Assembly: GCA_028095005.1 (NCBI GenBank)
Contig: CM051461.1
Location: 174,475,144 to 174,539,143 of the forward strand
Origin: Rhynchospora pubera
Lineage: Eukaryota > Streptophyta > Magnoliopsida > Poales > Cyperaceae
Length of the DNA: 64,000 bases
Reading direction: 5' to 3'
Made by a program: the position numbers and the translations under genes. The stretch's first letter is position 1; each line of letters opens with the position of its first letter. The notes beneath the pieces were generated by a model. That model was not told where the DNA came from, did not search any database, and was given only the letters and a program-made list of their open reading frames with translations. Positions 1 to 10,587 of the stretch are shown in pieces.

Positions 1-1
1 C

Positions 2-2909
2 AGGGCTTATAGAAGTAGGATTGCTGACGAGTACATCACAAATGCCGATCCAAACAATCCCCAAAATCCATGCGATAAACACCCAATCTCACAAAAAGAA
101 TGGGAAGAATTTTTCATGAAAAGGACGGGTGCAGATTTTGTACAAAAGAGCAACAAAGCGAAGGAGTTGAGAAAGAAATGGAAAGAGCCTCATAGGATGG
201 GTTCCACTGGCTATAGAGGAAAAAAAGGTTCATGGAAACCTACAGACAAGATTGTCATACCCGGGGATTCTGAAGGGGCCGGTTCCACGAGCATTACAAT
301 CGGCGATTTGGAATCGAGAAGTCAAAGGTATTTCATGGGAAGGACTGTGGCTACGAAGGATAAAGGTACTTACACATGTAAAGACTTGTTATATATGCTA
401 ACTTCAAATTCTGTTTTGTGATTGTTAATAAGATTTGTTTGTTGCTTGTTAGATACTTACACGTTCCATAGCTCTGATTCGTCGACTATTGAGGCATTCA
501 GTCGGTTGAGTGCCATGTCTGGTGAAATCAATTCCGGGTCAATACCGGAACAAGAAATCTTAAATCGGGCGGTTAACAGGCCAGAACATCCAGGAAGAAT
601 CAGGGGATATCCTTTATGGACCAAGAAGGAAGATGTGTATAAAAGAAAGCCTAGAAAGGATGCGCATGAAGGATGGATGGCACCAGACCAGATTGAAGAA
701 TTGATGAGCAGGGTCGCAGCTGAAGCCGCTGAGAAAACCAAAAGGGACTTGATTCACTCCGAGGAGATAATGAATGCGGCGAGACAAGAAGCTTTTCAGG
801 TAATCCTTTTTTACAGTCAAAATGTAATCAAAATGAATGAAAACTATTATTCATCATCCGGTTGCTTGATAATTTTCAGGAGGTGAAACAATGGTTGGCC
901 AATAGCGGATTGCAGTTTCAAGCACCGCAGCAATTTGTGACGCCGTACCAGCCATTCGTTGAAGCTGAGGTAGACTCAGGAATGCCAAACGAGCAGTTAT
1001 TCCGAACGGTTGCTTCAAGCTATATGCCTCCGGATCCGAGAAGCGTTGTTCAGGTTCATATTGATCACTTTTCTCTTTTCTATTTAGATTTATGTTTGGC
1101 TTAGCATTAGGGTTTCTGATCGAACTGAATTTCAGGAAGAAACGCCGTGCGATCTCTTTTCCCTTGATCACCTTAACCAGAAGATTAAGGTGGCCGAGGG
1201 AAATATTATTCCGAGTGTTGTTGGTCAGGTCGTACACGGCGTGCCACTGACTGATCAACAACTCTATATCCATCTTCTCCGAGTAGGCGATGATTTTCGT
1301 CAGTGGCAAGTCCCTGGTAGGTCAGATGAGCTATTAGAAAATAATATAGGAGGGCGATTTCCATAGCCGTCATTTTTGGTGGAGATAGGCCACAAGGTAT
1401 CATTTTATTTAATTATGATAATTTATTTCATCCATCTCTATTAGAACTCACTAATTAATTATGTGATGACATTGAATGCAGAGTTTGATAAAAAAGAAGC
1501 CAGATGCGAGCAAGGCGGTGGCGAAAAAGGTGATCGAGAGTCCAAAGGTTCCAAGTGCAGGTTCATCCAAAACCTAATTAGTTCAATTGATTGTTTCAGG
1601 GTACATTGTTGCTCAACGTCGAATAATCTATTCTTTTGTGTCTGATTATTTCAGGGTCGATTGTTGCTCGCGATCCGCTACTTGAGCATGATGCGATTGA
1701 AAAGCTTACCCCCTCCGAACGAGAATTGTATGAACTATTGATGCTCCAACCAGAGCTTGAGAAAAATTTTGAGTTGCATAAATGTGATGTTTGGGGTACA
1801 CACAGCGGCGAGGTTAAGTTCAACGTTGAATTGTGCGACATCCTCCAATGCTTTAGAAGAGAATCTCTAAACGTGTCGATCGTCAAGTTGTACTCTTGGT
1901 ATGAATTTTCAACATTTAAAATATTTTTTTAAAGTACCGTATTCAATTGGAGGTGAAAAATGTATGAATTAATATCCGTGAGTGTAGGTTTTGGATGAAT
2001 GAACTTTCAGAGGGAGAAAACAACATCACCGTATTAGATCCAGAGATGTTGACTGCTCCTAAAATCAAACAAGAACAAAACCAAACTGCGGACTACTTGA
2101 TGAAGTCATTCGCGCAATATTCATCCAATTATATGATTCTGCCTTATTTACAAGAGTAAGGACAATTATAACTAATAAAATATCAATTATCTCGTTTACA
2201 TGTTTGGTTCATTTTCATGAAAACAATAATCTTTATTCTTGCAGCTTTCATTGGGTCCTTCTTGTTATTAATGTCGAGAAGCGCACCGTTCAAATAGCAG
2301 ATTCTATCGAGCGCAAGAATCCAAAGATATTGATTAAGGGATTCATAACCCAGTAAGTTTTCGTTTCTAAATGAGATTCTGATATTGAGATAAGGACTAC
2401 GTACTGTTCTATTTAAGCTATTAATGATATTGTATGCAGGATATACAAGCGATACCTTATGGAAAATGGAAAATATAACGCAAGGACCCGAACAACATTT
2501 GATTGGTATAAAATTCAGGTACGAGACTTAAAAAATATATTAGCTACCTAGGGTTTCTGAAACTGTGCAAAATCTTAACTATCTTTCTTGTTGGATCTTT
2601 AATTAGTGTCCGATACAAAAGGGCAGCACAGAATGTGAATATTTCACAATGCTCGCCATGAAAAACGTATTATCCTATCTTATTGGATAGCAATTCAGGA
2701 AATACCTCATGTAAGTAACTTATTCTTTTAACTAATAACATTTGATCAAACAATTAGATTTTAGAATTTCATGATCTAACTAATAATATTTTTGACTTGT
2801 TTATCATAATATGCAGATGATCGAGCCGGTTGGAGTACCATACAACAAAGAAATGATTGATGGTGTCGTGACAGAAGTTATGGACTTCATGCAAGGGGTA
2901 TTATTTTGA
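2..2909 (+). pseudogene. CACTA transposase (Transposase_24 type) with Ulp1-like C-terminus, partial and decayed
   Basis: The frame is open from the window edge. Apparent exons are 2-365, 453-799, 880-1053, 1136-about 1315, 1482-1560, 1655-1898, 1988-2155, 2245-2352, 2440-2518, 2607-2710 and 2817-2909 (TGA), mostly with GT-AG borders that keep phase. The first exons carry the plant Ptta/En/Spm signature (KSNKAKELRKKW then PHRMGSTGY). Later exons match the Ulp1-like cysteine-protease end of CACTA proteins. A catalytic-type His lies in DFHWVLLVIN (about 2245), an Asp in QIADSI, and a Cys in STECEYF (about 2634), where relatives usually have ECGYF. Decay is visible: at about 2688 the frame hits TAG (SYLIG then stop), whereas a shifted frame gives the expected IQEIPH before the donor. 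The frame also cannot be carried cleanly through 1316-1390. The family makes the transposase of En/Spm elements; this copy probably yields no full protein. Confidence 0.75.
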
Positions 2910-3153
2910 TTAAAATGTGTTATTTGATGACTTGCCATGTTTGATTATACTTGTGATATATATATGTAAATACTTTGTTTATTGTTTGTGTGATATGCAT
3001 GATTATATATGTTTGATATATGTGTGCTTTGTGATATATATATATATGCTGCATTTGTTAATGTAAATTGGGTACCAATTTGGTACCAATTCGGCTAGCG
3101 AATTGGGGCTAGCCAATCAAACAGGTAAAACACAAAAAAAAAATTAAGACTTT

Positions 3154-3620
3154 TGTAACGGTTATTAGATAATAACCGTTACAGAATATTATAAATTCAT
3201 TTTTTTTAATTATAAATATTATCTGCAACGGTTATTAGATAATAACCGTTACAGAATCAAGTCTTCTGTAACGGTTATTATCTAATAACCGTTACAGAAG
3301 TTCTCCAAACACCACACCCGTTCCGTCCACAATACCATAACGGTTATTAGATAATAACCGTTACAGAAGACTGGATTCTGTAACGGTTATTATCTAATAA
3401 CCGTTACACATGTTCTACAAAAAACAGTACCAGATTTTCCCTTGCGTATACCATAACGGTTATTAGATAATAACCGTTACAGAAGAGGGGCCTACTGTAA
3501 CGGTTGTTGTCTAATAACCGTTATAGATCTGTAACGGTTATTAGACATTCTGTAACGGGGGCTACAGTAACGTTTCGTGTACCGTTACAGAAGTCTTTTA
3601 TTAACCATTACAGAAGCCAA
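3154..3620. repeat. Subterminal palindrome array of the CACTA right end
   Basis: At least seven copies of a near-perfect palindrome occur, TAACGGTTATTA-GA-TAATAACCGTTA, usually bounded by TGTAACGG and CCGTTACAG. Clear copies start near 3156, 3227, 3268, 3338, 3379, 3452 and 3497, followed by shorter partial copies to the terminus. Subterminal repeats are the usual transposase-binding sites of CACTA elements. The TAACGGTTA core also matches the plant MYB/MSA consensus YAACGGYYA, which is an inference about possible host control. Confidence 0.85.
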
Positions 3621-3634
3621 AATTTCGCGTAGTG

Positions 3635-5237
3635 CTCGCATCTGTCTTTGCTCCTTAGTTTCGCTCAATGCAATCGATCCTGCAAAAAAAATCTATATAT
3701 GTACTCGTCCAATTATAGTGTGTCAGAAAATATTATAAGTAGCCATATTGTGATTTTGTCATATAAAATCAATATTAATTATCGGCCGGTTAATTAAGAA
3801 TTTTTCCTACTTAGTACTTACATTTACTCATATCCATTAACAAATAACTCATAAGCAATCAATAATTACTTGCAAAAATGCCTCGGCATTTAATAAAAAA
3901 AAAATAAAATAATGGATATATATTTTTGTTTTATATAGAACTAGATAATAAAGATATGTAGCTCAATCTATCAATTATACATGTAGATAGCTTTTTCAAA
4001 GTAAATAAATTATTTATTTGCCTAGTGACACATGCTCCAATTTGTTTCCGTTTTAGATGGAAACCCAAATATATTATCTCTTGGTCTGCCAGCCGATTGA
4101 TATGCAACTATAGATTAAATCGATCAAATAACACAAAAAAGTATATATACATTAGATCTAGAAGTTTAATACTCTTGAATATTCCATACTTTTACCAGGG
4201 TAGTGAAAAAGCACATACACGTAATCTAGTCAGTTACATCGATTGTTTGAACTTACTAATTTAATTTTGGGTTCTTTTGCTTGGGTGAAAAATAAAATAG
4301 TAACTTATTTTTGAGAAATTGATTACCGCCATCTGCAGTTTTGTCATCCCTGTCATCGCTAAATATAAAGTGAACATATATAGCAAACAAAGTGAACATA
4401 TAGACTATCTAAGTAAACACATACAAACAAATAAGTTCAATGAAAATAAGTTGAATATGCATATAAACTTCTGAACAAGTCATGACAACACTTATTTGTT
4501 TGTAAGTGTTCACTTAGATCGACTATATGTTCATCTTATTTACTGTATATGTTCACTTTGTATTTAGCAATAGCTGGGATGGTATATTTGTCGGTGACAC
4601 TTATAATTCCTGTTATTTTTGTATCTCACAGAATACACTATAAAGATCATCATATTAAATTGTGAACTTATTTTGTATCTGTTATCTTTTTCTTTAGTAA
4701 AAGTGGTGGAGTACATATAAAAAAATGATAATAAACAAATTAACGAGAATCTGAAGTTTTTATAATCTCTAAAATAGAGGTAGAAGTTGCTCTTTTACGC
4801 GGGGGGGGGGGGGCAAAAAGTAGCTTGACATTATTAGATTAACAACCATATATTTGGCTCAATTATGAAGAAATTAACTACTTGTTCATTATTGTCATGT
4901 GTATATTATTTTATAATTCCCTATCATTATACTCTATCAAACACTTACCTTGACAATATCAAAGAGCCACGTACGCAACATCGTTAGCATCACCGAGAGA
5001 TGCGGTAAATTGAATATCCACTTACAAAGTTGCAATAACATAATATATTCAAAGGTTATTTAGATAATATTATGTGATCAACTACGTATATACGATATAA
5101 ATTAAAATTCATTTGAGATCACCTATATAGGTATATAGAATATACGTATATATATACAAGCTCAACTCGACATCACTTTAATGAGTATTAAATCTAGTAT
5201 CTTACAGTAATGGATCATTTAATTTATGCATATTGCT
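3635..5237. other. Intergenic, AT-rich, with one MITE
   Basis: No convincing coding sequence. It holds a MITE at 4314-4612 and a run of about 13 G at 4801-4813. The 79-codon frame at 4025-4264 has no recognisable content. Confidence 0.7.
4314..4612 (+). mobile_element. MITE family copy 1 (Mutator-type, 9-bp TSD)
   Basis: A 299-bp element flanked by the perfect 9-bp direct repeat TTATTTTTG (4305-4313 and 4613-4621). The ends are imperfect inverted repeats with shared blocks GCTAAATAyAAAGTGAACAT and CATCTGCAGTTTTGTCATCC. The left half contains the CTGCAG block. Copies 2 (12846-13137) and 3 (49970-50268, inverted) match along their length. The 9-bp TSD suggests a Mutator-superfamily MITE. Confidence 0.8.
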
Positions 5238-5530
5238 CCGAAATTATTTAATATAAAAATTCAGACACCAAAAAATTTAATACAAAGAATTATTTATTTT
5301 TTTTAATAAGAAGAAAGTTCCAACGCGTTTATAAACCGCGCCTCTCTCTCTCCTCTCGAACGCGTTTTATAAACGCGTTACAAGCCTTAAAACGCGTTTA
5401 TAAAACGCGCTAGAAGCTGCAGTGATTGCGGCGAAAGTTTCTGACTTTGCGCGTTATTTTGTGATTTTACGCGTTTATAAAACGCGTAAGAGGCCTTCTT
5501 ACCCTTTTATAAAACGCGTTCGAGAGATCT
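5238..5530. repeat. MULE left terminal inverted repeat with CGCG/TATA palindromes
   Basis: After the plain TIR (5238-5315) come about five palindromes of the type AACGCGTTTATAAACGCGTT at about 5322-5338, 5358-5381, 5391-5410, 5470-5488 and 5504-5522. Most contain the MluI-type core ACGCGT around a TATAAA centre. The CTCTCTCTCTCCTCTCGAACGCG stretch between the first two is mirrored at the right end. Confidence 0.88.
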
Positions 5531-5538
5531 AATTTCCA

Positions 5539-5546
5539 TATAAATA
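5539..5546 (+). promoter_or_regulatory. TATA box facing the hairpin
   Basis: A perfect TATAAATA on the plus strand follows directly after the left palindrome array. It would place transcription start near 5570, about 85 bp before the hairpin at 5653. Confidence 0.5.
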
Positions 5547-5652
5547 CCCAACCTTCTGTCGTCCAAAATCAAAAAAAAAAAGAAAAAGATCTGAAAAAAA
5601 GAAAAAAATGAGAGGAAAAGAAAAGTTAGATGGTGGAATGCAAAATAATATT

Positions 5653-5753
5653 AGTTGGTGCGAAACTAATAGCCATAAGGGTTGTATGCGGCACACTTAT
5701 TCACTGATACAGAGTCGCACACAATCCTTATGGCTATTAATATTCCACCAACT
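5653..5753 (+). ncRNA. Candidate hairpin RNA / miRNA-like precursor in the MULE
   Basis: Two 38-nt arms (about 5653-5690 and 5716-5753) align without gaps as an inverted repeat. I count four mismatches and two G-U wobbles, including a perfect 14-bp core (TAATAGCCATAAGG and its complement), with a loop of about 25 nt. The 101-nt length and stem quality are those of a plant pre-miRNA. It lies just downstream of a plus-strand TATA box, inside the element. I recognise no known miRNA family. A simple inverted-repeat relic is the alternative. Confidence 0.45.
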
Positions 5754-5846
5754 TTAAAATAAAAACTTTCCTGTGGAATCTGTTATTACGTGTAGAGGAC
5801 GGTTTGTTGGGCTGGATCTACGAGCCATAACACCGCAGCCGACATC

Positions 5847-5888
5847 CTTGGATGGGAATCTGCATACATGCAGTCATCCTCATCCAAG
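5847..5888. repeat. Short palindrome
   Basis: CTTGGATG pairs with CATCCAAG, enclosing an inner perfect hairpin CTGCAT-AC-ATGCAG (5860-5873). Function unknown; it lies about 100 bp past the candidate hairpin RNA. Confidence 0.6.
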
Positions 5889-6422
5889 TCTCAGAAAAAG
5901 AGGGGGTCAAGGTGACAATCAGTCGCCCAACTCTTCTCTATTAGTTGCGGTGATGTTTTCTCTTCCCACCCTTAGCAATGGATCTTCTACAATTTTTTTT
6001 TTATGTGGTTCAAAATTTTAATATCATGTATTTTGTAATTTTTTTATTGTGTATTGTGTGGTTCAAAATTTTAATAAATTGTAATTTTTAATTTGTATTG
6101 TGTTTTTTATTATAATGTTCATTGAGTTGTAATGTCTAATATAATTTAAATAAATATTAAGTCTTTTAATATTAATATTTCGAATTTCATAATAAAAATG
6201 AAAATGGATAAAATAAAAACTAAAATAAATTAGATAATAAAACTTACAACACATATACTACACGAATTAATACATATACTAAAACACGAATTAATACATA
6301 TACTAAAACATAAAAGAAAACAGATAATAATAGAACACACAATAATAAAAACATCTAATTATAGAAAACCTAATTATAGAACACACAATAATAAAAACAT
6401 CTAATTATAGAAAACCTAATAA

Positions 6423-6728
6423 TCAGTCCAAATGATATATGTCATTTCCATTTAACGGGTGATTTTCAAATCCAGGAAGACATGCCTGTTGCAAACGCAA
6501 CCAAACGATTCCATCTACACGTCGGACATGATATCCTCCATCCCTCTTAACTACATCCGTCCAATATTTCGGCCCTCTGACTTCAAAGACGTCGCGTTGA
6601 AAAACCTTCACGTAAAATTTGTCGGAAGGATAGTGCAAGTAGACGTGCCGAAGAATATCTCGTTTACTTATTCCTCCATCTCCTTGTAGAAGCACACCGG
6701 TACAAACATGATGTGGTTTAGTTGACAT
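6423..6728 (-). CDS. Hypothetical 101-residue MULE-encoded protein
   Basis: I do not recognise this protein. The ORF is complete (ATG at 6728, TGA at 6423-6425), with no low-complexity tract and no membrane segment. It is moderately basic and aromatic, with repeated acidic-basic patches such as VFQRDVFEVRGPKYW and KRDGGYHVRRVDG. It starts MST, like the element's transposase frame, but shows no further similarity by eye. It sits between the left end and the 3' end of the transposase gene, on the same strand. It has its own upstream TATAAATA (6823-6830) and its own block of CGCG palindromes (about 6845-6980). It stays open although the neighbouring transposase has several stops. It could be an accessory protein of the element, a captured host fragment or a chance ORF. 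Confidence 0.45.
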   Translation of the reverse strand: MSTKPHHVCTGVLLQGDGGISKRDILRHVYLHYPSDKFYVKVFQRDVFEVRGPKYWTDVVKRDGGYHVRRVDGIVWLRLQQACLPGFENHPLNGNDIYHLD

Positions 6729-6822
6729 TATGTTTTCTCGGTTTCTTTTCTCTGCGTAACTTCTCTAAAGTTTTGGTTTTTGATTTCTGAATTTTCGACG
6801 TGAATTTACGGAGAAGCAGGAC

Positions 6823-6830
6823 TATTTATA
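6823..6830 (-). promoter_or_regulatory. TATA box for the 101-residue ORF
   Basis: The minus strand reads TATAAATA about 95 bp upstream of the ATG at 6728. Immediately upstream of it are palindromes of the same kind as at the element ends. Confidence 0.5.
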
Positions 6831-6841
6831 GACTCAACCCT

Positions 6842-6980
6842 TATTACGCGTTTATAAAACGCGTAATAAGGTTTGAGCGCGTTTTATAAACGCGTACGAA
6901 GGGCTAAGTTAATGGAATTCAATACTTTCGCAGGCTAAGTTAATGGAATTCAATACTTTAGCGCGTTTTATAAAAGGGTA
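6842..6980. repeat. Internal CGCG/TATA palindrome block of the MULE
   Basis: Palindromes TTACGCGTTTATAAAACGCGTAA (about 6844-6866) and GCGCGTTTTATAAACGCG (about 6877-6894), and a weaker one at about 6961-6980, repeat the terminal motif inside the element. Between them, a segment beginning AGGCTAAGTTAATGGAATTC is directly repeated (about 6902 and 6931). Confidence 0.8.
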
Positions 6981-6994
6981 CAAAGCCTTTTAGC

Positions 6995-7116
6995 GCTAAA
7001 TAGTTAATTGAATTCTGAGGGTCCCATTATATGAGTTAATTAACTACTTCTCAATGCTAAATAGTTAATTGAATGCTGAGGGTCCCATTATATGAGTTAA
7101 TTAACTGCTTCTCAAC
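6995..7116. repeat. 61-bp tandem duplication
   Basis: Two adjacent 61-bp units (6995-7055 and 7056-7116) begin GCTAAATAGTTAATTGAATK and contain GAGGGTCCCATTATATGAG, with only a few differences. Noncoding. Confidence 0.85.
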
Positions 7117-7337
7117 ACTAAACAGTTCAAGTGCCTCAGTCTTTGCATGAAGGTCGGATGAACTATAGAGTACAAAGCCTTTTAGGATTAGGGCTTTTTG
7201 TAGATAACAAGAATGCATGTCTTCAAGCTAACACTAAACCTTTCAACATTATATTATACGAGTTAATTGTAAAATTCTCTTACAATACATTCCATTACAA
7301 TATATAAAATTACGACAACACTTAATCTTTAATTATT

Positions 7338-10300
7338 TCATTTTTTCTTCCTACCGAAAGACAGTATATTGCCAAATTTTCCCCCAAACAATCCTTTTCG
7401 TCCTCTCTCCCTTGATGTATTGCCTTGATCTGTTGGAAATCTAGCCGACTCACTTCTCATATTTCCATATGCGACATCTCTTACCCGTGGATCAATGCTT
7501 ATAAAATTTCTCTGTGGTTGTACAGATTCTTGGTCCTCCCGATTATTGTTGCTTCGTGGATCAACATGCAATGACATTCGTCCTGGTTGAATGGGTGTTT
7601 GACGAGTCCGAACCGTATGTTCAGTACTCGCTGCCCTTCTTGGACTGTTGGCCCTTGTTGGTGGTCTACTGGTGTATCGACCGGATTGCAATGCGTCCAT
7701 CGGATATGGCGGTTGGGGTGCTGCTTGTCGCGGTTGACTGGTTGAAGCTTCACCTTGATTTTTCTTTTTTGTTTTTCTTGTGGAATCTCCACCTTTCCTT
7801 CCTTCCATCCTATCCATCCACATCTCTGCACGAATGATTTTGCGCCTTCCTCGATTGACCAAACTCTTGTCGGGGACAATTATCGGACCTGTATAAACTG
7901 GCCACTCTTCCTCATCTTTGTAACAATGAAACCGACCTGCTGACCAAATCATGTGCTGGTTTTGCATGCTATAGTGACCATCCACAAATTGATCTACATT
8001 GTAATTTGTCTCCCTGCAAACAGCAATGACATGTGCGCAAGGGATACCTGTTAATTGTGGTTTTTGGCACTCACATGTGGTTCGAGTGAAGGGCAATTGC
8101 ACATCGGTTTGCTCCATGTCGGGTGGAATTTCAACTGTGTAATGCGAATAATCGTAGCCTACACCATCACGGTACTCCTCGCGAACTTTCACGCGAAATT
8201 CTCCAAGGTCCAATCTTAACACGAATGTGCTCATAAACTCCTCTGAGATTGAAACAAAAAGATGAAGTTAGTTCAAAATGGATTAAAATGAATGAATGAA
8301 TTAAATTCTTTTTCTTTAAGTACTTACGTGATTTTCTATCATGCTTGATCAATTTATTCTTTACTCCTTCCGGCCATCTTTCTCCTAAACTCAACCTTTG
8401 AAGTGCTTCTTGTGTTCGCTTGTTCATCCAGTTGGCACATTTATACCACGTGCCTTCTATAAGTGCTGTCACTGGTAATCTTCTCTCTATTCTAAACACA
8501 TTATTCAGACTCTCTGATCCATTACTTGTCATTATACCCCATCGATGCCCCTTGTCAAAACTCTGAGCCCATTTATATAGTTTTGGCCGCTCGTTGTTGT
8601 CATTTTCATTAATTTTACCACAATTTCTTAGATACTAATAAGCCCTCAGGTTGTTTTCCTTCAGTACTCCCCAATTCTCTCTAAAACGTTTAGGGTTTTT
8701 CTTGTTAGCAAGTCTACATTTGAAAAAAATTTTCAAATCAGCATCTTGTGACCCGCCAGCCTCCTTCCATAAGTTTTCCGCAACATGCTGCATGCAGAAC
8801 CGATGAATCGCTACTGCATGCGCACCTTGTGCCTTCCAACCGTAATCTACGGATGCAAATACCGCTTTTATTGCCTTATGACGGTCAGATATGCAGAGTA
8901 TCTAGTGTTCCGCCCTAAAACTTCTCATCTAACCCAAGACATAAACCATCGCCAAGTATCCTTATCTTCTTTTTCGCCCAATCCGAATGTAACCGGAATT
9001 AATCGATTTTCTGGATCATAACCACACACTGAGAACAATCTACCTTTGTATCGGCCCGATAAAAAACTAGCATCAATTGAGATAACAGGTCTGGCATATT
9101 TCATCGCTTCTATGCACGGACCAAAAGCCCAGGCTGCCATCTTGAAGACGCCAACGTTAGGATCGTTTGTAGGCTAAGAAACTATTGTGTATTTCGTTCC
9201 TGGGGTTGTCGCCTTCATTGCCTCCAGGAGGCGTGGAAGTTTATTGTAGGCCCCTTCCCAAGACCCAAACAATTGCTCCAACGCTCGCTCCCTCCCACGC
9301 CATAGTTTATTATAAGTCGGTTCAATACGTGGATATCTAGCCCTTATGAGGCTTCCTATGTCCTGGACACTTTTTCCCAAATTTTTTTTCAATTCATCTC
9401 TAACGTGTTCGGCAATGAGACTAGCTGTAAGGTTTGCGTGACCTTTTTGGCCCGGGGGTCTCGAACAAATATGCTCATTTGGATTGGTAGAGATCTTCCA
9501 ATTTGTATTATAACTCTCACGTCTACCATACAATCGCCACTTACAATTCGGTTTTTGCATGCAAACCATTACAATTTTTTGTTTATTGCTAGTTTCCGTT
9601 CGAACTTCTCGATTTGTTTTGCATGAAACATCACAGACAGCTAGAATTAGTTGTTTTTTGGAACCGAATCGTTTACCAACAGCAAGTTCGCCTTGTGGCC
9701 CTAAACTACGCTCCGGCATACCAGCATACTCAAACATGGAAATATCACACAATTCACTTACAGGATGGTGCAAGTCCGTCCTTCCTGAAACGTATGGCTG
9801 GTCGCAGTTTGCATAAAAAGGCACTTCTCTCTCGGAGAAGTCCTCCACATCGGTATATTCTTCTCCGGTAGGAAGGTCGGAGTAAGTCGCCGGACCCTCA
9901 TCTTCATCACCATCGGCAACCTCGACTTCATCTCCTGATATGTTATTGTCTTGCGTGGGAATGGACTGTTCGCCAGTGTATTGGTAAGGGGTGGATTGCT
10001 GGCCACACATAAGGTTTACGGAAGTGTTTGGCTCACTGCTACCGGGCTCGTCAAGGGGTGTTAGGTTAAGATCTGGTCCCGTGCCATATACGGGGATGAA
10101 ATCAACATGCAACTCAATAATCGGTAACCCTCTCGTCTCGAATGTCTCGTGGTAAAAAAGGCGCCATTGATCTTCAGAATTTACAGGAAGAAATAGCGAT
10201 TCATATCTCTCATTTACAATATCGTTGTAACGACCATGGATATTCAAAGTGTACTGGGTTTCTAAAATCTGTAGCCTGCTGTATAATTCATTTCGAATTT

Positions 10301-10391
10301 CAGCAAATGTGGTATGCATACTACAACCGATGTGGAAGTAAGAAGCACAAAAAGTTGGACATTGGTTGACATATATTGTAATTGTAGACAT
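7338..10391 (-). pseudogene. MULE transposase (MuDR N-domain, MULE DDE domain, SWIM zinc finger), broken
   Basis: Translation starts at 10391. The N-terminal part has an acidic linker. A MuDR-type DNA-binding domain follows (about 9370-9690; GKRFGSKKQL, then CxxxPNCKWRLYGRR). Next is the MULE transposase core: ISIDASFLSGRYKG, CGYDPENRLIPVTFGL, ISDRHKAIKAVF, TSNGSESLNNVFR. A SWIM finger follows (CECQKPQLTGIPCAH), then a basic, Arg/Ser-rich tail. An intron with donor GTAAGTACTT lies at about 8243-8327. The gene is broken by an in-frame TAG at 9174-9176, a TGA at 8925-8927, a one-base frameshift near 8905 and a TAG at 8635-8637. The rest reads as a normal transposase. The family cuts and pastes elements through their terminal repeats. 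This copy cannot make an intact enzyme, so mobilisation would need another source. Confidence 0.9.
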
Positions 10392-10471
10392 TTTTGGATT
10401 TGATTGATAGGTTTTTAAATTGTAAGAGATAATCTGTTGTTGACGATTTCAATTTTGCGAGAATGTATAGT

Positions 10472-10479
10472 CTTATATA
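10472..10479 (-). promoter_or_regulatory. TATA box of the MULE transposase
   Basis: The minus strand reads TATATAAG about 80 bp upstream of the ATG at 10391 and just inside the right palindrome array. The same sequence is kept in the derivative element near 46140. Confidence 0.5.
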
Positions 10480-10587
10480 ACTTCAAATAACGCGGTTATA
10501 AATTCACAAACTTATAGACAGAAATGACTAAAGTTCGATCGAAATGACTAAAGTTTGATCGAAGTGATAGAAGTTGGAATGTTGCCC

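Larger units (their letters stand above)
1..3634 (+). mobile_element. CACTA (En/Spm) transposon, right-hand part
   Basis: The right end is TAGTG at 3630-3634; read inward on the minus strand it starts CACTACGCGAAATTTTGG, a canonical CACTA terminus. The adjacent 3 bp, CTC at 3635-3637, would be the right TSD. The left end lies outside the window, so the TSD cannot be confirmed. Inside are the 3' two-thirds of a transposase/Ulp1-type gene and a subterminal array of TAACGGTTA palindromes. A related non-autonomous element sits at 34042-36182. Confidence 0.85.

Noticed and set aside
3154..3560. CRISPR-like regular repeats
   Set aside because: The repeats are palindromes at irregular spacing without unique spacers of constant length, in a plant CACTA terminus.
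4801..4813. G-run as telomeric or structural feature
   Set aside because: A plain homopolymer; similar runs of C occur at 22295, 58686 and 63417 and may vary with sequencing.
5773..6021. 82-codon plus-strand frame in the MULE
   Set aside because: No recognisable protein features, and it overlaps a palindrome; it might be part of a noncoding transcript but is not supported as a gene.
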